In this document: positions 52,144-62,818 of the stretch, piece by piece | How the letters are laid out: each line of letters begins with the position of its first letter | Numbering within the stretch: position 1 is the first letter of the stretch | Source: Micractinium sp. NFX-FRZ | Taxonomy: Eukaryota; Chlorophyta; Trebouxiophyceae; Chlorellales; Chlorellaceae | Length of the DNA: 64,000 nt | Assembly: GCA_029339195.1 (NCBI GenBank) | Contig: JAPTJF010000046.1 | Location: forward strand, 1-64,000 | Direction of reading: 5' to 3' | Notes under the pieces: generated by a model | Database searches by the model: none | What the model was told of the DNA's origin: nothing | What the model saw: the letters and a program-made list of their open reading frames with translations, nothing else | Position numbers and translations under genes: made by a program

Positions 52144-54254
52144 TCAGGCCGCCACATAGACCGCCTCGATCGTCTCCTCGCTGCTGCTGCTTGCCTTGCC
52201 GTTGCCGTTCTTGCCCACCGCCGTCGCCACCGCTGCCGCCTTTGCAGCAGCGATGCTCGCCTCCTTACCATTGCGCTCCTCTGCTGCTGCTGACATGTCC
52301 ACCTCGGACTCGCTGCTTGCCGCCACGGGCACAGGCACAGGCGGCGCCGCAGCCAGTGCGGGCGGCTGCTGGCCCTCCCACAGCCAGGGCAGCGCAGCGG
52401 GCAGCTCATGGATGTGACGGATCTGCTTGTCTGAGGGGCAGACCACACCTGCATGACGGCGCGCGCAGGCGAGGCAGGCAGATGAGTGAGGCTCAGCGAA
52501 AGGAGCTCAGGTCACGCCCAGCACGCCACGCACAGCACAGCTTTGCACGCTGTCCCAGCACCCCAGCGTGCGTGCCCACCCAGCCAGCCCCCACCACTCG
52601 ACCTACACCCACGCACTGCAACCAACCCCCACTGCCAAATCACCCACCTGTGCGCCCCACCAGCACGCTGTGAAGGCCCATCTTGTGCCCCGTGGTGATG
52701 TTGCGCGCCGAGTCGTCCACCCACAGCGTGGCCGCCGGCTCCGGGCTGCCTGCCATCTTCAGCGCCAGGTCAAAGGCCTGCCGGTTGGGCTTGCACACCA
52801 CGGGGACGCCATGGTGAGTCAGGCCCGCCTGCGGGATTGGGGCAGGGGGAAGGAGGGGGGTGGGGGTAAGAGTGCAGCGACTACGGGCATGCACACGCAT
52901 GCAGGTGTCAACAGGCCAGCTGAGCATAGTGCTGGCGCCTCTCACCTGTGTGGCCACAGCGCGCCCCGCATCACTGCTTCACATGGTGATCCACCCGTCC
53001 CGTGCAAGCCCCGGCCCACCACCACGCCCCCGTACCTCTGCCGCCGCCTCCTGCACATCCTCAAACGCGATGACCCGCTGGAAGCAGTCTGCTATGCCCA
53101 GCAGCTCCAGGCAGCGCTGCGCGTGCTTCTGGTCGGCGTTCGTGAAGACATACTTTGGGAGCGGGATCGAATCGAGCAGCGTGCGCAGCGTGGGGTCGGG
53201 CTGCGGGCATGGTGGGTTGGGGGGAGGAAGGAGGTGGGCTGTGCTTGGTGCAAGAGGTGATGTGGTGCGGCAAGCAGGCCAGTGGGCAGCGGGATAGAAG
53301 AAACTCCACTCCTCTTGCCTGCTGCCGCCGCCGCTTGTGCCAGGCACCTCGCCGGCACAGCAGAGCAACGCCGCCATGCCTCTCCACTCCCTAACCCCAC
53401 ACTTCCCAAATGCATGCGCACGGTTGTGCAACATTATAGCACCCCACCTCGAGCCACTCCGCCCCACACCCACTCCACATATTCGTTACCCAGTCTACCC
53501 CAAGCACCACGTGGTGCACCTCTCCCAGCCACACCCGCCCCCCACTACCACCTCACCAGACCACCCCAGCACCCACCTGCAGGTACTGCTTATACGGCAG
53601 GCTGCCGTGCACCTGGGCATGCCAGTCCTCATAGTCCACCCGGTGGCCGTGCGCCACCAGCCCCGCCAGCGTGGTGCCTGCACTCACCACAGAGGGGAAG
53701 GCAAACACACTCTTCAGACGGTTCCCTCCAGGCTCTGCCTCCTCTCCTAATATTCACGTTCCTGCCCCCACCTCCTCCCTCCGCCCGCTTCCTTCCACCC
53801 TCCCTCCTCCTCACCGTAGTTCAGGTAGTAGTCGGCGCACGCCTCGGCCACCTCGTCAGGCGGGAAGCCCAGGTGCTCTGCCATGTAGCCTGCAGGCGGC
53901 AGGGGGCATGGAGAGGGGCAGCAGTTCGGGGCAGGAGGCACAGGGAGAAAACAGCAGGGACTGACTGAGGCGCGCACGGCAGGGGCGGTGCGAAGCAAGA
54001 TGCGACGCTCTGGGCAGAAGTTGGATGAGGTGTGGAGGCAGGGGGGTGCGAGAGCTGGCAGACAGCGAGGCAGGCACGGTTAGTGACTGACATGCGGCAG
54101 CCGCAGCGGCAGTGGCGGCGCCTCCAGCCGCATGAGGCAAGCACTCACGCCTGATGTTCTCCGCCACCTGGTGCTGCATGGATGTGTTCTCGTACAGAGC
54201 ATCATCCAGGTCGAACAGGCAGGTCGTGATCTGCGGCCGCCGCAGGATCGTCAT
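52144..54254 (-). CDS. HAD-superfamily pyrimidine 5'-nucleotidase-like hydrolase (SDT1/PHM8 type)
   Basis: Six exons: 54254-54149, 53889-53815, 53677-53577, 53200-53036, 52828-52648, 52448-52144; 310 residues. HAD motifs are all present: motif I FDLDDALYE (nucleophile Asp and acid/base Asp), a helical cap (YMAEHLGFPPDEVAEACADY ... YKQYLQ), motif II VFTNADQKHA, the motif III Lys in VCKPNRQAFDLAL, and motif IV WVDDSARNITTG. The cap sequence and DxDDxLY form match the pyrimidine 5'-nucleotidase branch, which dephosphorylates UMP/CMP or related nucleotides in the cytosol. The last exon adds a ~70-residue Ala/Ser/Lys-rich tail (from PPALAAAPPV on) not found in the core family. The start at 54254 (MTILRRPQITTCLFDLD) leaves no transit peptide. 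Confidence 0.9.
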
Positions 54255-55075
54255 TGTGCCGTTGCCTTTGGGGTAGTGACGCAGGGAAGACAGGCGCGGG
54301 GAACAGTGTAAACCTGCGCAGGCAGGCAGGCGCGCTGGCTGGCTGAGTGGTTGCACAGACACTAGATGACTGAGCAGCATGCAAGGCATGTGACAGACCG
54401 CCGACGGGAAGCACGGAGACGAGACGGGAAGTTCTGGCCGCTGCCACCGACGCCACCGCCGCCGCCAGCACCAACCCCGCCGTCCTTGCCCACTCCGGCG
54501 GACCGCTATTGCAACGCAGGCACGAGCGCTGTGGGGACTTGCGGGGCGCGGAAGGCTGGCGAGACTCACTGGGAGGCTCAACGAGAGTTACTGAGCTGTG
54601 AGCGTGGGCCACTTCAGACTGGCTATGACCTGTCAGAAGCAGCGCAGTGCCCCGAGGGAAGCAGTGGCTGCTGGCAGAAACGCTGACCGGCGCGCGCCCC
54701 AGCCCACCACCCGTTCTGGTGACGTGAAGACCAATTCTACAACACGGAAACGATGCTACTGGTGCAAGGGTGAAAACGGAACGAGCGAAGAAGAAGAAGA
54801 AGAAGAAGAAGGTGACACGCTTGGGTGACTGGGGGGTGATACGCGACAGCCTGGCTGGCGGCGGCTAATGCCGCCGCTGCCAGACTGCCGACCCACCCCC
54901 TTGGAGGGGCCTGTCAGCCGGGGTCAGCCCTTTCCAACTCTTTCAGGAGCTTGCCTCTCGTTTTCCAGATGTTCTCAGTGCTCGAAACTATAGAATGCGG
55001 CTAGGCGCGAGGAAGTCCCAGTTCCGTCGCCGCCGCCACATGTGCGGCCGGCCTCGGCCAGCGTGCGAGCGTCCC
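54255..55075. other. Intergenic region with a GAA microsatellite
   Basis: Lies between the nucleotidase start and the mTERF stop, both minus. Contains a GAA tract at about 54788-54812. No gene supported; no TGTAA was found behind the mTERF gene. Confidence 0.45.
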
Positions 55076-57922
55076 TCACGCGTGCCGTTGCGAGGCCTGC
55101 CCGCCGCCATTGCCCTGCTCTGCAAGTTCGCCCAGCATGTCAATGGCGTGCTGCAGCTGTGCAATCGCCGCATCACGCTCATCGCCCTCCTGCTGCAGCA
55201 GAGGTTGGCCAGCAAGGCGGGCGGGGGTGAGGGCAGGCCAGGCGCTTCAGGACGATGCAGTGCTGTTGGACACACCCAGTACCATACATTACTCTGAGCA
55301 CCCACCGGCATACAGACGTTACAGGAGGAACACTCCAGTTGCTTCCGTGCCCACCAAAGGATTCAAGCGCGCACAGCTCCTGGCACCCCCAGCCCACTCA
55401 CAGCCAATGGCACCGTCTCCAGCGCTGCCTGCACCCGCAGCAGGCCCAGGTGGGCCTCGTGGTCGAGCAAGTAGGAGGTGCTCAACAAGTGGTCCCCGCC
55501 CCCGCGCGCCCCCGGCTGCACACGCCTGCGCTGCGCATGCGCACGCAGATGAGGCCGGTGGCTGGCGGCGGCGGCGGGGCTGCTAGAGATGACCGCTGCT
55601 GCCTCGTCACTGCTGTCGCTTGCATGCCCGCTGCTGCTACCCGCTGCTGTTTCGCTGCTTGGAGAGGAAGCTGCTGCCAGCGGCCTCCTGCGGTTCCAGT
55701 GGCTCATGTGGTGGTGCACCATGCCGGCGTACTGCTGCCGCTGCCGCATGTGCAGCTTCCAGCCAGCAACCGCCAGGTCTGCAGCAGGACGCGAGGCAGC
55801 AGGAGGTTGTGTAGGATGAGCAGGCGGGGGAGGTGGAAAGGAGGAACTGCAGGCAGAGGGAGGACTGCGTGGCTCAAGCCGCCCAAATGTTTTGACGCTG
55901 ATGCATCACGCTGCGAGGCATCAGCGTCAGCTGTGTTTGTGTCAGTGCACACAGTCAGTTGACAGCTTTTGGTGGAGCTCCCAATGTCGAGCGCTGGCAG
56001 GCCGCAAGGCGAAACACGCCCACACTGCGCTGTGCCGTGCAAGCCCCTGCAGCTGCGCCTGCAGGCGCCCGCCCGCACCTGTGAACAGCCGCTGCAGCGT
56101 CAGCGCCAGCTGGGCATACATGTCGGGGAGGCACAGCAGCAGCATGGAGATGTCGCCGTCTGCAGCGGATGACAGAGTGGGGCGGTTGAAGGGGCCGGGG
56201 ATGGCAGGGGTGGCGCATCACACGACAGTGTGCAGCTGGGATGGGCACACACCACCACTGAACCCCACACCTGCCCTTGCCTTTGCCATGCCTCTGCCAG
56301 CCTGCCAGGCGCCAGCCGGACCCTAGTCCTGCCCCCGGCCTCCCTCTCGCTGCAAATACTTTCCCACCTCTTCCCCAAACCGGCACAGACGCCCCACCCA
56401 CCCACCCATCCACCCACCTGTGACTCCCAGCTGTCGCAGCACATGCCGTGTGCCCTTGAGGGCTGCCACTGGCACGGCTGCCAGGTCTGGGTACTGGTGC
56501 AGCACGCCCGCGGGGCTGCCCCCGGCAGCTGTGATGAAGCTGGCCAGAGGCTCCAGCTGCTCGTCCACGCTCAGGCTTCAGGAAAGTGTGGGAGGGTTGG
56601 GGCAAGAGGTGAGGGGTGCGGTTCAGAAGGGGCCGAGGCAAGGCTGGAGGGAGGCGGCGGGGGTGTTTGAAAAGGGCGCCAGCGTCGTGTGCGGGTCAGA
56701 GGGTCTGGGGCCAAGGCGAGTGGTGTGGGGATACTCGTATCAATCTCACGTCGCCTGCCTGCCTGCCCGCCCTCCTGCCCGCATGCCTGCTTGCTTTCCT
56801 GCCTGCCTGCTTGCCTTCCTGCCTGCCCCTGCCTTCCTGCCTGCCCCTGCCTTCCTGCCGCTGCCAGTGTCTCACCTGAGCACTCCTGGCGTGTGCCTCA
56901 CCAGCTCTGCCAGCTCCTCCCCGCTGATGCCGATGCTCCTGCAGGCAGGCAGGCAGGGCCAGGCGGCGCCAGGCGGGGTCAGGCGGTGGGCACGCGGCGA
57001 GGTGGCAGGCGGGCAGGCAAACGTGCGAGCTGCCGCCCTGCCCTGCTGCAGGCTGGCAGCAGGGGGCCGCCAGCCTGCTGCTAGCCTCAGTGCCCTGCAT
57101 CTGTCGCTGGCCGTACAGCCTAGCAAAAGTAGCACACACTGTCATACCACTCGGCAGGAGACCAGGGTCTCGATGGCCTGTGCCCCCGTCTACCATGATC
57201 ATGACAGAAGACGCACATGCCGGAGCCACGTCACCCACCTGAGCCAGGAGACCACGGGATCGATGTCGCGTGCCACCGACAGGCGGAAGAGCGCGGGGCG
57301 CGTGACGTGCAGGTACTCGAGCGCAAAGGAGTCAAAGCCCACCACGTGCTCCAGGTAACGCGCCACGTAGGCCTCGTTGGCGCTGAGGCGCTTCATGGAA
57401 GACAGGAGGAGAGCCAATCTGCAGGCGCAGTGCAGCATAGGATGGGTTCATGATGGGGGATGATGTGACCGGGCAGAGGCCTGGGCTTGGAAGACAGGCA
57501 AGCGGGGGAAGGGTGGCCGCTTGTGAGACGAGTGTCGGTTGGGTGCAGCATGGGCTGCTGGTGGAGGCCGCGGAAGGTGTAGCGGCGGCTACCCCATGTA
57601 CTGGCTGAACCTGCTTGTACAGACCTTGATCGGGTGCATACCTGTGGAATGCGTCGAGTGCCGTCTCCATAGTCCGCCGCAGCAGCGACTGGGAAGGCCG
57701 CTGCACTGCCAAAGCGGTGCTGGCGGCGGCGGCGGCGGATGTAGCTGCACGCCCGCCGCTGCCGCTGCTGCTACTTCCGGAATGCCCGTCTGCATCACAG
57801 GATTGCTGCACAGCCCCCAAGCGCGGAGCAGTGATCGTGGCGTAGGCGCTGCTTGCGGCCCGGTTCCACAGCTGCACTGTAGCCGCTGCGCGCAGGCGAC
57901 CGGCTAGAACAGCGCCAATCAT
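55076..57922 (-). CDS. mTERF-domain protein (organellar transcription/translation factor)
   Basis: Seven exons: 57922-57642, 57418-57239, 56938-56876, 56575-56418, 56159-56079, 55778-55402, 55192-55076; 418 residues. The first ~95 residues (MIGAVLAGRLRAAATVQLWN ... Ser/Gly/Ala) look like an organelle transit peptide plus linker. mTERF-type helical repeats follow, each ending in a Pro-containing 'P.lf.ls'-like turn: HVTRPALFRLSVARDIDP, VRHTPGVLRSLSVDEQ, LHQYPDLAAVPVAALKG and LCLPDMYAQLALTLQ. mTERF proteins bind organellar nucleic acids and act in chloroplast or mitochondrial gene expression. The C-terminal ~165 residues are a Ser/Ala/Arg-rich extension with a final acidic helix (ERDAAIAQLQHAIDML) outside the family core. 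The acceptor of exon 4 is AAG rather than CAG. Intron 2 contains an echo of exon 2's end. Confidence 0.82.
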
Positions 57923-58192
57923 TGTTGGTGCGGCGTGACAAGTGCACAATGCTTGGGTTAGCTTGAACCGAGACGAGTCCTCAGTCTTTGGCGCGCTGCT
58001 GAGCCTGCTGAGCCCCCCATCCTGCTTGGATAGGTCCACTGGCAGCAGCAAATGCCCGCGCAAATTCACAATCAATTCCTTGGAGCGTCATCGTTTATCT
58101 GTGTTTGCACACCAGCGTGAGCTTGCATCAAGCAGTCGTGAGAGGGCCGCTTAGCAAGTGCCCCACTGCAGTCCTCGACACCCTTTGCAGCA
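57923..58192. promoter_or_regulatory. Short divergent promoter region between mTERF and FLU genes
   Basis: Only 270 bases separate the two start codons, which point away from each other. Both products act in organelles, so joint control is plausible. No TATA box seen. Confidence 0.5.
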
Positions 58193-61100
58193 ATGGCAGC
58201 GTCCATGAGCTGCATGGGCAGCCTGCGTGTGCAGCGCGCCCCTGCCAGCAGCAGCTTGCGCTGCCAAGCGGGGCTGAAGGCGCAGGCCCAGCCCGCCAAG
58301 GCAGTCCCCCGTGATCAGCAGCAGCTGGCTGTCCCAAGCAAGCTGGCCGTGGGCCTGCTGGGAGCCGCGGCTGCGCTGTCGCTGGCGCTGGGCGGCCCCG
58401 CCCACGCGTCCGAGCCCTTCCTCAAGAGCACAGGTGGGTGGCTGTGCGGAAAGGGAAGCGTGCAGTTACTTTGTCAGCACCGGTCTCAGCTAAGCAGCGG
58501 AGGCATTGGATCGATGGAGGAGCAGCTGTGTGCAGCTGTGACTCTGGGTCAACTGGCAGTCAACGACGGGCACTTGCGCCTGCCGTGGCATGTACACTTC
58601 AGCCTTTAATTCGGAACGCCGCTCCGCATTGCTAGCCCCAGCTGGGCAAAGCACTACCACACCGGTGCTGCAGCCTGCAGCTGTGCATTGCACCACACGC
58701 GCTGCCCTCGGCGCCCCACCATGCCCCACCACGCCCTCGGATACCGCCCTTGCATTTGCCCCTGAAACGCATTCGCACCCCGCCGCCCCCTTCGTCTCTG
58801 CCTCGGTTGCCCCTGATAGCCAAAATGTTGCTCCCTTTGCTTTGGCACCTCATCCAGCCCTCAGCGCATGTCATGCTGCACCCGTCACTCCTGCAGGCGC
58901 ACGCGGCCCGCTGGTGGCGGAGGAGGAGCGTGTGCTTCGCCTGCGTGAAGAGCGGGAGCAGGAGGTGCAGAAGGAGCTGCAGGTGGGGGGCGAGCAGCCT
59001 GCTGGGTGGTGGTTGCAGGGCAGGAGTTGGCCGGTTGGGTGCTGGCAGCATGGCAGGGGCTGGCGGAATCAAGCCTGCAACAGCAAATGCTGCCCGTATT
59101 GTTTGAGCGCCCGCAGGCTGTGAGCATCAAATACGGGAGGATGTGCGGGAGGCGCTTGCGCTTGCGCTGCCCCCACCCCTGCCTGCCCATCCACGCCCCT
59201 GGCGTGTGCCCTCCGCCCCGCCGCAGGCTGTGCGCAGCGAGTACGAGGAGGAGGTGCGCAAGGCACGGCAGTCGGCCCCCGACGACCAGCTGTGCGCCAC
59301 GCCGTTTGGCATCGACGTCGTCGGCATCACCGAGTTTGTCGCGCTCACCGGCGCACTGGTGGGAGGTGCGCTACGCAGCGGGGGTGGATGGGGGACACTC
59401 TGGGTGGATGGGCGCTCTGCTTGGCGGGGGGTAGGTAGTCGCAGGTCACCTAGCGCTCTGGTGGGAGGTTCGCTTTGCTCCTTGGGTGGATGTTATGCAG
59501 CGGCGGTGGTCCTGTTGCCATACCCCCTGCACGCGTGAACCCGCAACGGCAGTGGCAGCTTGGGCGCCTGACCGAGCGGCGCCATCATCAATGCCACTGC
59601 AACTTTGCGGTCTTCGCCCGCGTGCGTCTTCACCCTGCATCCTCCTCCTCCCCCCTGTTGAGCCTGCACAGGCGTGAGCGCGCGGAGGCGCAAGCAGGAG
59701 CTGGAGCGCCTGAACGAGCAGCTGCGCACAATCAACACGCAGCTGCGGCAGCAGGCGCGGGCGGGCACGCTGTACGCCCCCGGCCTCACCTATGCACCCA
59801 CCAACCCAGGCTCTATGCCGCCGCTGCCCGACTCGCTTTGGAACGCTAACAACAACGGCGCGGCAGCTGCGGCCGCTGAGCTGGCGGCCACGCTGGCGGC
59901 GCCTCCCGCTGCGCCGTCGCCGCCCGCTGCGCCCGCTGCGCCCGCTGCAGCGCCCAGCGTGCAGACCCCCGCCGTCTCCCTGATGAGCCAGGACGACGAG
60001 GAGGCGGGGCCCGAGGCAGCCCAGTGCACGCAGGCAAGCCGGGGGCGTGGGGGCGGGGTGTGTGTTGTGGACGAGGCCCAGGACGGCGATGATGCTGTGC
60101 ACGCTGTGGCTATGCTGGGCGTGCTGGGCTACATGCTGGGCTGGGAAAGCGCATTGTTCCCCGCCTCCGATCAGCGCGCCTCCCCCACCTTCCCACTTTC
60201 CTCCCCACCCCTCGTTGATTCCTTGTGATTGCTCCCGCCGCTGCCGTTGCTGCTGCCCCGCGCTCAAGGACGGCAAGCGGCAGCCAAGGCATGGCTTCTC
60301 ACCTCACTCTCTGCTCATCGCACAATCGCCCTTCCTGCTGCTGCTGCTGCCCATGCCACAGGCGCTCAAGGACGGCAAGCGGCTGCTCAAGGATGGCAAC
60401 GCGGGGGGAGCCATGGTGCGGTTTGAGAAGGCGCTCATGCTGGCCAAGGTGGGTGCCCTCCAGAGCGTGGCAAAGCAGTGAGGTTCCAGGGTGCTGGCTA
60501 GTGGGGTTGGTGCACATGCGGCATTCTGCGCATGGCAGGCGGGCACATCTTCCCATGGACAGGAAGCAGTGCTGTTTGGAGCAAGTTGGGATCCGTTGGT
60601 GTGGGCTGAGGTTGTGGGGTCACAGGGGGCGAGGAGAGCGGTGCGGAGGGGCTGTGAGAGGGGCGGGGCATTGGGCGAGGTGCTCTGCTGCCGACATGAA
60701 TGGGCGTTGGGGCGCCTGCCGGGCACGAGCGGTTGGTGGTTCCCACGGACCGCCGGCTACCTCTACTCACTCTCCTGCCCCGCGTTCATCTCTTCTCGCT
60801 CTCCTTTCTCCATCCATTCATCCTTCCATTCGTCCAATCCCTGCTCACCACCCTGCAGGCCACCGGAGACCGTGTGAAGGAGCGGCGTGCGACCCGCGGC
60901 CTGGCAGCCTGCGCGCGCATGCAGGGGCAGCTGCGGCAGGTGCGTCCACCCTGCCCGCCCGCCCACCCTCCCGCATGCTCATGCTGGCAGCTGCATGCTG
61001 ATTGCGCTGCAGCGGCGGCTGCCCGCCCCACCCGACCACAGCTCGCTTCACAACTCTCATCACTCTAGGCACTCGCACGGCCCCTTCCCCCCCCCCCCGG

Positions 61101-62271
61101 CACACACTCTTCCACACACACCTCGCCTGCAGCTTCCCCTGCACACACTCACACAGGCACACACACAAACACACACACACATGCCTCCTGGTCACACATC
61201 CTGCTTCCCTCCCACACCCCACCCCGCCCCGCCCCACCCCTGCCCTGCTGTGCCCACACCAGGCGGTCAAGCACCTGGAGCGGGTGTTGGACATCTCCCG
61301 TGAGATCCGCGACTTTGTGGGCGATGCAGACGCCTATGGCACCATCGCGGGTGAGGCGCCGCTGTGTGCCCCTCTGTGTGTTTGATGCCTGAAGTGTGGT
61401 TTGGATGAAGGCAGGGCTGCGGCACCACTGAGGCTGTGCTGCTTCGTGCTTCTGTGAACCGCGTGGGTTGTCTGTGTGATGGGAATTTGTGGGCGTTTCG
61501 AGCGCTGCACATGCACGCAGTGCCGTTTCGGCCTACTGAAGGTCGGTTGTATCCTTTTCATCCGTTTTATTCATGGCCCTGGGCACACGCCGCTGGCGCA
61601 CAGGAGTCCGCCACTGCCTGCCCCTCTGCCCGGCAGCGCAACCCTGCTCCCGTCCTGCCTGCCCGCTTTGTCAGATGGCGCAACCTCCGCTGCACCTGCC
61701 CTGGCCTCGTTTCCCCTACTCGTCCTGCTTCTTCATCATCATTATCCCATCTGCCCGACTTCCGCCCTCAACTGGGCGTTTCCAGCCGGCCTGCCCTTGA
61801 TGCCTGGATGATCAACACTGCGCTTGATGCTTGAATGACCAACTCTTACCGCATGGTGTATTACCTCCCACTGCCATCACCCCCACCCCTCCAGACATTT
61901 ACACCGACCTGAACGACTTTGATGCCGCTGCCAAGTACTACGATCTGTGAGGGGGGGGGAGCAGGGGCTGCGCTGCGCCGCGCTGCGCTGCGCTGTGCCC
62001 TGCTGTGCTGTGCCCTGCTGTGCTTTGCTGTGCCTGATGCCGCCGCCTAGGAGCTGCACAGCTGTGGCGGGAGGCTGGCGTGGCGTGCCATTGCCTGCCT
62101 CTGCGCTGCGCTGCGCTGGGTGGAATGTGGCTTGTGCCGACCCTTCCACAACCAGGCCTGCCCCCTGCTGCCCTGCCCATTGGCAACAGAGTGTACACAA
62201 CATATCTTTCTCTTCTTGTTTCTTCACGCCGCAGGTACATCTCTCGCATGTCCAGTGACAGCGTCGTCTGA
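58193..62271 (+). CDS. FLU: FLU / FLU-like protein (FLP), TPR regulator of chlorophyll synthesis
   Basis: Nine exons: 58193-58433, 58897-58982, 59227-59365, 59672-60033, 60362-60448, 60859-60939, 61263-61350, 61895-61946, 62235-62271; 390 residues. FLU is a plastid membrane protein that binds glutamyl-tRNA reductase and shuts down 5-aminolevulinate synthesis in the dark. The N-terminus is a transit peptide (MAASMSCMGSLRVQRAPASS) with a hydrophobic stretch (VGLLGAAAALSLALGG). The FLU signature ATPFGIDVVGITEFVALTGA is followed by VGGVSARRRKQELERLNEQL (membrane segment then coiled coil), QARAGTLYAPGLTY, and a linker with Pro/Ala repeats. TPR helices come last (LKDGKRLLKDGNAGGAMVRF, AVKHLERVLDISREI, DIYTDLNDFDAAAKYYDLY). 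The intron after exon 4 is GC-AG. Introns 2, 3 and 4 carry echoes of exon edges. TGTAA at 62416-62420. Confidence 0.94.
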
Positions 62272-62818
62272 AGGGGCGGGCGCCCTGCACCTTGAGTAAC
62301 ACCCCCCCCAAGCAGCATGCGTCCCGTGCGCTAGACGCTTGCCCTGGCGCTCCACAGCCTGCGCCAAGAAAGCGCCCCTGCCCCCTGCTGCATTGCTTTG
62401 GTGGGCATCTCCATTTGTAAATGTGGTCCCTCAATCAGCTGGCTAGATCGTAGTAGCAGTCTGTACTGTGCACAGGGCAGAAGAGCCAGCAGCCGTGGTG
62501 AGGCAGTAGAGCAAGCAGCCGACCCGTGTCAGAGCGGGACACTGGTGTCCGGGGACGCTTGCACCCTCCCTGCTTCCATGTGTTGCTGCACAAACTGTGC
62601 GTGGGTTGCCCTGTGACAGGGGTGCCTGGCAAAGGTGTTTAATTGCCTGAGAGGCAGGGCAGATTGGAAGAGGGGGTGAACTCGGATTGAAGGGGCGACG
62701 GCGCGTGCACACCGCTGTCAGGGCGCCGCACGTGGCCCCGTTCGGAAGCCCGCCATCCCCAGCCCGCATTGCTTTCAAATCACTATCAGCACACCTTGAA
62801 GCTGTGCCAAAGCCGGCA
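62272..62818. other. FLU 3' UTR and intergenic region
   Basis: TGTAA at 62416-62420 is the FLU polyadenylation signal. No other gene seen before the next start at 62819. Confidence 0.55.
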
